From Opitutia bacterium UBA7350 (GTDB lineage: Bacteria > Verrucomicrobiota > Verrucomicrobiia > Opitutales > Coraliomargaritaceae), in contig DKOX01000059.1 in the NCBI GenBank assembly GCA_002470925.1, positions 1 through 5,672 on the forward strand: a DNA stretch of 5,672 nucleotides. The letters run 5' to 3'. Below the pieces are notes generated by a model that saw nothing but the letters and a program-made list of their open reading frames with translations, searched no databases and was not told the origin of the DNA. A program made the position numbers and the translations under genes. Positions 1-5,132 of the stretch are shown piece after piece. Position 1 is the stretch's first letter; each line of letters begins with the position of its first letter.

Positions 1-711
1 GTTGATCGAAATGACAGCGTCGCTACTCCACGGTTGGGTTTTGTCTATAAGCCCAAGGAAAACCTTTCCCTCTATGCAAGCTACAGTGAAGCTTATCAGC
101 TCAAGAGTGGTGACGAACAATATGCGACCGCCTCGGACACCAATTTAGACCCGAATTTCTATGAGAATACCGAGGTGGGCTTGAAATTTGATTTCAACCA
201 AAACTTGAGCTTGACGGCAGCGCTGTTTGAAATCGATGCCATTCAGCAGGAAAATTATACTGGATCAAACGGCGAGGCGCTCGTACGTGACGTGAAGGGC
301 GAGATCAGCGGCCATGAATTACAGCTACAGGGTCAACTTACCGATAATTGGTTTTTGATTGCTGGATACAGTCACCTTGAGGGTAAGGATAGTGACGGCG
401 ATAATCTGAGAGAAGTACCCGAAACAATGTTTTCTGTTTGGAATAAGTATATCCTCAATGACCAGTTAAGCCTTGGCTTGGGTCTGACGCACCAAGCGGA
501 GAGTCTCACCAGCACAGGGGGCACCGCATATCTGCCTTCTTTCACCCGGGTTGATGCCGCCCTTTATTACAAGTTCTCTGATAAGTTAAAGCTACAGCTC
601 AACATCGAGAATCTCACGGACGAGCTTTATTACCCGAATGCGCATAAGAATAGTCAAGCCACGGTAGGGGCTCCCCTGAATGCAACTTTCACGATAGTTG
701 GTAAATTCTAA
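1..711 (+). CDS. TonB-dependent siderophore-type receptor, C-terminal part (5' end outside window)
   Basis: This is the C-terminal 236 residues of an outer-membrane beta-barrel that imports a ferric siderophore or similar ligand using TonB/ExbBD energy. The frame is open from the first base (V-D-R-N-D-S-V-A-T-P-R-L-G), so the gene starts left of the window and no start codon is assigned. The sequence shows alternating aromatic/hydrophobic beta-strands, the 'P-R-x-G-x-x-Y-K-P' entry of the late barrel, 'LYASYSEAY' near residue 24, 'LPSFTRVDAALYY' near 178, the family hallmark 'NLTDELYYP' near 204, 'VGAP' near 222, and a terminal Phe typical of BAM-assembled proteins. These match the siderophore receptor subfamily (FhuA/FhuE/FpvA-like). 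The plug domain and TonB box are not visible, so the ligand cannot be named. An acidic DSDGDN run sits in a predicted loop near residue 130. GC is lower than in the neighbouring genes. A hairpin terminator follows 22 nt after the stop. Confidence 0.93.
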   Translation, partial: VDRNDSVATPRLGFVYKPKENLSLYASYSEAYQLKSGDEQYATASDTNLDPNFYENTEVGLKFDFNQNLSLTAALFEIDAIQQENYTGSNGEALVRDVKGEISGHELQLQGQLTDNWFLIAGYSHLEGKDSDGDNLREVPETMFSVWNKYILNDQLSLGLGLTHQAESLTSTGGTAYLPSFTRVDAALYYKFSDKLKLQLNIENLTDELYYPNAHKNSQATVGAPLNATFTIVGKF

Positions 712-733
712 CTAGTTTGCCTGTTAAGTTATG

Positions 734-767
734 CGGCCTTGGGATGAATCAATCTCAAGGCCGTTTT
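734..767 (+). terminator. Rho-independent terminator of the TonB receptor gene
   Basis: A 12-bp stem pairs 734-745 with 752-763 (CGGCCTTGGGAT against ATCTCAAGGCCG, with one G-U pair), around a 6-nt loop, followed by TTTT at 764-767. Read on the minus strand the hairpin is not followed by a T run, so it should act mainly on the plus-strand receptor transcript. Its right arm contains the stop codon and last codons of the convergent ispD gene. Confidence 0.85.
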
Positions 768-1450
768 GCTATGAGATAGTCAATCCAAGCCAAATCCTGG
801 GGAGTCGTTACTTTTGGGTTGGGGTCGGGATTATTAAGCAAAGTTATTGGCATACCCCATTGGCTGGCGACGGCGGCGTCATCGGTAAAGGAGTGTTCTG
901 CTTTGAATGCGATGGAATAAGCCTCGAGGATTGCGGGGAAAGCAAAGGCTTGGGGTGTTTCCATCGCCCAGAGCCGCTCGCGGTCGAGGTCTTCGAGGCT
1001 GGTTTTTTCAAGTTCTCCTGCCGCTGGGATGCGTTTGATCGTATCGGTCACGGGGCGCGCCAAGACTACCGCTTCATTTTTTTCGAGGGCATTGTCCACT
1101 TGCTGAATCGCAGCAGGGCTAATAAGGGGACGCGCGGCGTCGTGGATAAAGACATGGGAAGTGGAATCGCTGACCGCTTGCAGGGCATTGTAAACCGAGG
1201 CTTGGCGGGTCGGGCCACCTTGCACAAATTCCGTCTTCATTTCGAGCGGGGTAAGGACCCTCTGTAATTGCTCGAGTTGTTCGGCATCACGATAGACTAC
1301 GATGCCGTGGTCGACTCGCCCGCTTGCTTGAAAGGCGCGCGCAGAGTGAAGGATGACGGGGCGGCCCGCAAGGAGGGCAAGGGTCTTGTCCGGCACCGCA
1401 TCGCCCATGCGTGCACCGCTGCCGCCAGCGAGAAGGACCAGTGTTTTCAT
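755..1450 (-). CDS. ispD: 2-C-methyl-D-erythritol 4-phosphate cytidylyltransferase (IspD)
   Basis: Cytosolic enzyme of the MEP isoprenoid pathway. It joins CTP and 2-C-methyl-D-erythritol 4-phosphate to give CDP-methylerythritol and pyrophosphate. The 231-residue product has the family length and motifs in order: nucleotide-binding 'LLAGGSGARMG' (residues 6-16) with Arg14 and Lys22, 'GGPTRQASV' (78-86), 'FIHDAARPLI' (101-110), 'ARPVTDTIKR' (131-140), 'LWAMETPQAF' (160-169), 'FTDDAA' (188-193) and 'NPKVTTPQDL' (211-220) with Lys213. The N-terminal lysine lies in 'VPDK', one residue further from the GxGxRM motif than in the E. coli 'CPK', a spacing I associate with Verrucomicrobia-like enzymes. 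It starts at ATG 6 nt after the pyrF stop without a clear Shine-Dalgarno, which suggests translation coupled to pyrF. Its last codons lie inside the terminator stem of the convergent receptor gene. A bifunctional IspDF is excluded because the protein ends at the IspD domain. Confidence 0.96.
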   Translation of the reverse strand: MKTLVLLAGGSGARMGDAVPDKTLALLAGRPVILHSARAFQASGRVDHGIVVYRDAEQLEQLQRVLTPLEMKTEFVQGGPTRQASVYNALQAVSDSTSHVFIHDAARPLISPAAIQQVDNALEKNEAVVLARPVTDTIKRIPAAGELEKTSLEDLDRERLWAMETPQAFAFPAILEAYSIAFKAEHSFTDDAAVASQWGMPITLLNNPDPNPKVTTPQDLAWIDYLIAKRP

Positions 1451-1456
1451 GGAACG

Positions 1457-2158
1457 TTAGGCGAGTTCGGCGCGTATGGCGCGGGCCGCCGCAGCAGGGT
1501 CTGCCGCGCGAAGAACGGGACGGCCCACCACGATAAAACTGGAACCGGCTCGCGCGGCGAGGGCAGGTGTCATAACGCGTTTTTGTTCATCGCTATCGCT
1601 GCCCGCCGGACGGATACCCGGGGTGACGAGGAGCGGATCGGGCCCGAAGCGCGAGCGGAGCGGGACGAGTTCGAGGGAGGAACAGACCAGGCCCTGGGCA
1701 CCGGCCGCAAGGCTGAGTTCCGCGAGGTGTTGAACCTGTGCCTCTGAGGTGGCGGGAATGTTAAGGCTTTTTAATTGAGCATCGCTCATAGAGGTAAGGA
1801 CCGTGACCGCAAGGAGGCTGAGATTCGGGGCGTGGTCCTCGCGTGCCTGATTGGCCCATTGGATCATCTCCGCGCCTCCGATGGCATGGAGGGTAAGGAG
1901 CGCTACCGGCAAGGTGGCGATACTTTGAACGGCCTTCGCAACGGTATTCGGAATGTCGTGCAATTTGAGGTCGAGGAAAACGCGGTAGCCGAGGTCGTGA
2001 ATTTCACGAACGATATCGGGCCCGCAGGCGGTAAATAATTGGAGCCCGATTTTGACCCATTGCAGGGAGTCGCCAAGGGTTTGAAGGGTCGCGAGTGCCT
2101 CTTCACGTGTTTCAACGTCGAGTGCGAGGATAAGTTGGCAGCCATTCGCTTGAGTCAT
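1457..2158 (-). CDS. pyrF: Orotidine 5'-phosphate decarboxylase (PyrF)
   Basis: Catalyses the last step of de novo UMP synthesis, the decarboxylation of OMP, in the cytosol. The 233-residue protein is full length for the bacterial class. Visible motifs: 'ALDV' with Asp14, 'WVKIGLQLF' with Lys36, the catalytic block 'FLDLKLHDIPNTV' (61-73) holding the Asp63-x-Lys65-x-x-Asp68 array, 'LTLHAIGG' (88-95), 'VTPGIRP' (178-184) and the phosphate-gripping 'VVGRPV' (210-215). All key residues are present. The start is ATG at 2158, with a modest AAGAG at 2168-2172, 9 nt upstream. It is the first gene of a pyrF-ispD unit (6-nt gap), divergent from ispE. Its product feeds, via UTP, the CTP used by IspD; whether that explains the clustering is inference. 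Confidence 0.97.
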   Translation of the reverse strand: MTQANGCQLILALDVETREEALATLQTLGDSLQWVKIGLQLFTACGPDIVREIHDLGYRVFLDLKLHDIPNTVAKAVQSIATLPVALLTLHAIGGAEMIQWANQAREDHAPNLSLLAVTVLTSMSDAQLKSLNIPATSEAQVQHLAELSLAAGAQGLVCSSLELVPLRSRFGPDPLLVTPGIRPAGSDSDEQKRVMTPALAARAGSSFIVVGRPVLRAADPAAAARAIRAELA

Positions 2159-2258
2159 GGTGCGATACTCTTAAAAATAGGGAGCAGAAAGCAAAACCGA
2201 AATGCCGGAATTTAATTTATATTGGCACTGAGGGCTACGGACGACATTTTTCTGGATA
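2159..2258. promoter_or_regulatory. Divergent intergenic region between pyrF and ispE
   Basis: These 100 nt separate two genes transcribed away from each other, so promoters for both are expected here. The core 2209-2223 is AT-rich (AATTTAATTTATATT) compared with its GC-rich flanks. For ispE, TTGGCA at 2222-2227 resembles a -35 box, but no good -10 follows at 17-18 nt. For pyrF I see only poor box pairs. A weak TGCC/GGCA inverted repeat (2203-2206 and 2224-2227) brackets the AT core and could be an operator half-site pair, but it is only 4 bp. No specific regulator is claimed. Confidence 0.45.
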
Positions 2259-3146
2259 ATGAATGGTGTAAAAAGTGCAGACCGTGAGTTGTCAGTGAGG
2301 ACGCCCGCCAAGGTGAACCTCATGTTGGCGGTGCACGGGCCGCGGGAAGATGGTTTGCATGAACTGACTTCTTTGGTGGCACCGCTTGAATTCGCGGATG
2401 ACTTGACAGTTCGGGTGCAGGATTCGGGGTCGGATCGTCTGACTTGTTCGATGCCGGGGGTTCCGGTGGATGGTAGTAATCTCGTTTTAAAGGCTGCGGC
2501 GGCATTTCGAGCCGCGACCGGGAAATCGAGGTATTACGAATTCAATCTGGAAAAGCGCATTCCCTTTGGAGCGGGGCTGGGTGGCGGCAGTAGCAATGCT
2601 GCCGGGGCTTTGTTGGTGATGAACGAACTGGAGGGCACACCGCTCGGGATAGAGTCCTTGCGGGGTCTTGCTGCCGGTCTGGGGTCCGATTGTCCCTTCT
2701 TTCTGGAGCCGCGCCTTTGTTTGATGCGTGGACGCGGGGAACGGCTAGAGGCGGCACCTCCGGCACAGATCGCATCTCTCCGCGGGCAGACGATCATTTT
2801 ATTTAAACCATCCTTTGGGATTGGTACGGCATGGGCCTATGGCGCCCTGCGTGCCGAGGCGCCCGACAGCTATGCCCCGGAGTCCCAGACGCAGAGGCTT
2901 CTTGAAGCGGACGCGAAGGAACTCATTTTCAACTCTTTTGAAACAGTGGTGAGTCGCAAGTATCGAGCCATTAATGCCTTGCTGGGCGATTTGCGCGAGC
3001 GCGGAGTGGTCTGCGGTCTGAGCGGGAGCGGGAGTTGTTGCTTTGCGCTTCCGGAGTTTGGACCGCTCAAAAAAAAGGATTTGAAGCACATTATCAAATC
3101 TGCCTGGGGCGATTCTGTCTTTTTTATTGAAACGGCCCTATTTTAA
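2259..3146 (+). CDS. ispE: 4-diphosphocytidyl-2-C-methyl-D-erythritol kinase (IspE)
   Basis: Cytosolic GHMP-family kinase that phosphorylates the product of IspD at its 2-hydroxyl with ATP, the next step of the MEP pathway. The 295-residue protein is slightly longer than the E. coli enzyme. Motifs in order: 'TPAKVNLML' (15-23) with catalytic Lys18, 'DGLHEL' (31-36), the glycine-rich ATP loop 'PFGAGLGGGSSNAAG' (102-116), 'GLGSDCPFF' (140-148) with catalytic Asp144, and the C-terminal GHMP motif 'GLSGSGSCCFAL' (253-264). The usual Tyr of the 'GYH' motif is Leu here. The ATG at 2259 was chosen because it gives a normal lead of about 14 residues before the PAK motif. Its ribosome-binding site is weak; only a GGA lies very close upstream. 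A run of eight A at 3069-3076 encodes three lysines near the C-terminus. ptsI follows after 43 nt on the same strand and may be co-transcribed. Confidence 0.96.
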   Translation: MNGVKSADRELSVRTPAKVNLMLAVHGPREDGLHELTSLVAPLEFADDLTVRVQDSGSDRLTCSMPGVPVDGSNLVLKAAAAFRAATGKSRYYEFNLEKRIPFGAGLGGGSSNAAGALLVMNELEGTPLGIESLRGLAAGLGSDCPFFLEPRLCLMRGRGERLEAAPPAQIASLRGQTIILFKPSFGIGTAWAYGALRAEAPDSYAPESQTQRLLEADAKELIFNSFETVVSRKYRAINALLGDLRERGVVCGLSGSGSCCFALPEFGPLKKKDLKHIIKSAWGDSVFFIETALF

Positions 3147-3156
3147 TTAATAAATT
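3127..3156 (+). promoter_or_regulatory. Candidate promoter for ptsI at the end of ispE
   Basis: TTGAAA (3127-3132, five of six matches to a sigma-70 -35 box) is followed after 18 nt by TAAATT (3151-3156, four of six matches to a -10 box). The stretch 3139-3160 is strikingly AT-rich. If used, transcription would begin near 3163, right after the AAGGA at 3159-3163. That motif would then not be available as a ribosome-binding site. This rests only on box similarity. Confidence 0.3.
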
Positions 3157-3164
3157 TTAAAGGA

Positions 3165-3191
3165 ACTTCGGATCTGTTCTTATTTCGAAGT
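3165..3191 (+). promoter_or_regulatory. Hairpin in the ptsI leader, covering the GTG start
   Basis: A perfect 6-bp inverted repeat, ACTTCG (3165-3170) and CGAAGT (3186-3191), can extend inward by a G-U and an A-U pair, leaving an 11-nt loop. It begins one base after an AAGGA motif (3159-3163), and its right arm contains the first two bases of the GTG start at 3190. It could limit translation from GTG, or bring AAGGA nearer to the ATG at 3208. It is a short stem and may have no function. Confidence 0.3.
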
Positions 3192-4977
3192 GACTTACTA
3201 TCCTCTGATGCAACCCGACCGCCATGCTGAAATCGTCATCAAAGGCATTGCAGCCTCTCCGGGCGTAGTGCATGGCCCCGCCTTTGTCTATCAACGCAAC
3301 GAGTTGGACATCCCCCATTATCCGATAAACGAGTCGGAGCTGGAGGGTGAGTTTGCACGTTTTGAACAGGCGATGCTGGAAACGCGTGCCGAGATCACGG
3401 CGGTGCGCAACAAGGTCGCCTCGAATTTGGGGGAGGGGGAGGCCCGTATCTTCGACGCCCATTTGATGGTGCTTGAAGACACCGCGCTTATTGATGAGGT
3501 CACCACCGAGGTTCGGGATTCTCTACAAAACATTGAGCACTGTTACAACGAAGTTGCACAGCGCTACATGGCTTTCTTCAGTTCCATGGAAGACGAATAC
3601 CTCAAGGAACGGGTTACCGATATTCAAGACGTTTCGCGGCGCCTACTGCACAATCTCATCGGCCTGCAGAACGTCGACCTCGGGCATGTCGAGCAGGCCA
3701 GTATCATAGTCTCAACCGATTTAACACCCTCTGACACCGCCAATCTTGATCGGGACAAAATCCTTGCCTTTATCACTGATGCAGGCGGCAAGACCAGTCA
3801 CTCCGTCATCATGGCGCGGTCACTGAAAATTCCCGCGGTGGTGGGTTTGCACGATGCCACTCATCAAATCCGCAGCGGAGATATGATTCTGGTGGATGGC
3901 TACGATGGACTGGTAGTCATTCATCCAACCGAGGAACGCCTTCTGCAATTTGGCAAGCTCGCCTCCGAGCGCCAGAAAATGGATGCGCTTTACCGCACCG
4001 CTCTGAGCCTGCCCAGTGAATCGCTGGACGGCACGGAACTGCCCTTGATGGCAAATATTGAGAGCATGGAGGAATATCCGCTTGTGGATGAGGTGCTTGC
4101 GGACGGGGTCGGGCTTTTTAGGACAGAAGGCATCTTTCTGCGGCACCACGGCTATCCCTCCGAGGAGCAGCAATTCGAAGAATACGATGCGGTGGCATCC
4201 TCCGCGATGGGACGTCCGGTGATTTTTCGCACTTTGGATATTGGTGGGGACAAGACGATTGAGGTGCCGGATCAGGTGGTGGATAGCTCCTTTATGGGTT
4301 TCCGTGCGATTCGTTTTTGTCTGGAAACCCCGGACATCTTTATGGTGCAGCTGCGGGCTATTCTTCGGGCCAGTTCGCACGGGAACGTGAAGATCATGTT
4401 TCCCATGATAAGCGGGGTAGAGGAATTACAACGCGCCAAGGCGATGCTGCAAAAGGCCAAAAAAGAATTGGAGAATGAAGGGGTCGCCTTTGATGCCGCT
4501 ATTCCAGTGGGTGCTATGATTGAAATCCCAAGTGCGGCCCTCACGATTGACCTACTCGCAAAGGAGGTCGATTTCTTCAGCCTCGGGACCAACGATTTGA
4601 TTCAATATCTCATTGCGGTCGATCGCCTCAATGACCGTGTCGCGCACCTTTATGAGCCTGCACACCCGGCGGTGTTGCGAACCCTCAAGGCAATCTTTGA
4701 CGGTGCCAAAGTGGCGGGGGTTCCGGTGAGTGTTTGTGGGGAAATTGCGGGTGATCCGCTTTTTGCGAGCCTCCTGCTGGGGATGGGTGCGGAGTCCCTC
4801 AGTATGGCGGCGGGACTTTTGCCCGAGTTGAAATACTACCTGCGCAAACTACACGTCAAACGCGCACAGGAATTAGTGGAGGAAGTCATGAAAATCGAGG
4901 ACCCCGCGAAAGTGATGGCGCGCCTCCAGGAATTTCATGACCAGAACCTTGGCCCCGTCGCGGTACTGGCGGGCTAG
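3190..4977 (+). CDS. ptsI: PTS enzyme I, phosphoenolpyruvate-protein phosphotransferase
   Basis: Soluble dimeric enzyme that autophosphorylates from PEP and passes the phosphate to HPr, the entry step of the phosphotransferase system. The 595 residues contain the full architecture: N-terminal HPr-binding helical domain (about 20-150, opening 'GIAASPGVVHGPAFVY'), mobile phosphohistidine domain (about 165-247) with 'GGKTSHSVIMARS' and active His204, and the PEP-binding TIM barrel (about 265-560). The barrel shows 'GVGLFRTEGIFL' (Arg311), 'FRTLDIGGDK' (Arg347), 'GFRAIRFCL', 'MIEIPSA' (Glu444), 'SLGTNDLIQY' (Asn467, Asp468), 'AVDR' and 'VCGEIAGDP' with acid/base Cys516. No GAF domain precedes it, so it is not the PtsP (nitrogen-PTS) form. 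PEP synthase and PPDK are excluded by length and motif order. The start is uncertain: GTG at 3190 is the outermost start codon of the usual set, ATG at 3208 (six codons in) fits family length slightly better, and neither has a well-placed Shine-Dalgarno. No HPr gene is visible nearby. Confidence 0.96.
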   Translation: MTYYPLMQPDRHAEIVIKGIAASPGVVHGPAFVYQRNELDIPHYPINESELEGEFARFEQAMLETRAEITAVRNKVASNLGEGEARIFDAHLMVLEDTALIDEVTTEVRDSLQNIEHCYNEVAQRYMAFFSSMEDEYLKERVTDIQDVSRRLLHNLIGLQNVDLGHVEQASIIVSTDLTPSDTANLDRDKILAFITDAGGKTSHSVIMARSLKIPAVVGLHDATHQIRSGDMILVDGYDGLVVIHPTEERLLQFGKLASERQKMDALYRTALSLPSESLDGTELPLMANIESMEEYPLVDEVLADGVGLFRTEGIFLRHHGYPSEEQQFEEYDAVASSAMGRPVIFRTLDIGGDKTIEVPDQVVDSSFMGFRAIRFCLETPDIFMVQLRAILRASSHGNVKIMFPMISGVEELQRAKAMLQKAKKELENEGVAFDAAIPVGAMIEIPSAALTIDLLAKEVDFFSLGTNDLIQYLIAVDRLNDRVAHLYEPAHPAVLRTLKAIFDGAKVAGVPVSVCGEIAGDPLFASLLLGMGAESLSMAAGLLPELKYYLRKLHVKRAQELVEEVMKIEDPAKVMARLQEFHDQNLGPVAVLAG

Positions 4978-5129
4978 TCCTCCGTTGTGACGTCCGGAGG
5001 TTCCTGCTCAAAACCATGCAGGTGCCCTGCCTCTTCCGGTGTTTTCAAAACTTTGATGATGCACCAGAGCAAGAGGGCGGTCACGCCCAACACTGAAACA
5101 AACATAATGATCCATCCGCTGCTAGTCAT
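4974..5129 (-). CDS. 51-residue single-pass membrane protein, putative small partner of the symporter
   Basis: A short gene of 52 codons including the stop. It starts at ATG 5129, 3 nt after the symporter stop, with a well-spaced GAGAGGA ribosome-binding site. The product begins 'MTSSGWIIMF', has one hydrophobic segment at about residues 6-28 containing two Trp, then lysines at 26 and 29 and a polar acidic tail 'EEAGHLHGFEQEPPDVTTED'. By the positive-inside rule the tail should be cytoplasmic. Transporters of the sodium:neurotransmitter symporter family are sometimes followed by such mini-proteins; MetS of the Corynebacterium MetPS methionine importer is a known required small subunit. I infer a similar accessory role from position and topology only, not from clear MetS sequence identity. 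I also have a vague memory of similar 'SGWI-M' mini-proteins beside bacterial symporters. Its stop codon overlaps the convergent ptsI stop. Confidence 0.8.
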   Translation of the reverse strand: MTSSGWIIMFVSVLGVTALLLWCIIKVLKTPEEAGHLHGFEQEPPDVTTED

Positions 5130-5132
5130 AGT

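Noticed and set aside
34..36. TTG at position 34 as the start of the receptor gene
   Set aside because: The frame is open from base 1 and the residues before it (A-T-P-R-L-G) are part of the conserved barrel entry, so it is internal.
731..1267. 178-codon plus-strand open frame opposite ispD
   Set aside because: It is antisense to a clear, full-motif IspD, starts inside the receptor terminator hairpin, and the product has no recognisable domain. It is a shadow of a GC-rich gene.
1268..2038. Long plus-strand open frames opposite ispD/pyrF
   Set aside because: Low-complexity Arg/Gly/Ala-rich products antisense to pyrF and the start of ispD; no ribosome-binding site or family signature.
3820..4592. 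Minus-strand open frames of 186 and 106 codons opposite ptsI
   Set aside because: They overlap each other and the conserved TIM-barrel coding sequence of enzyme I, and their products show no domain.
4979..5000. CCTCCG/CGGAGG inverted repeat as a terminator for ptsI
   Set aside because: Only 6 bp with a 10-nt loop, no T run after it, and it lies in the coding sequence of the opposite small gene.
5018..5050. Small palindromes (GCAGG-TGC-CCTGC and GTTTTCAAAAC)
   Set aside because: Very short, inside the small membrane-protein gene, and explained by its codons; no T tract or known site follows.
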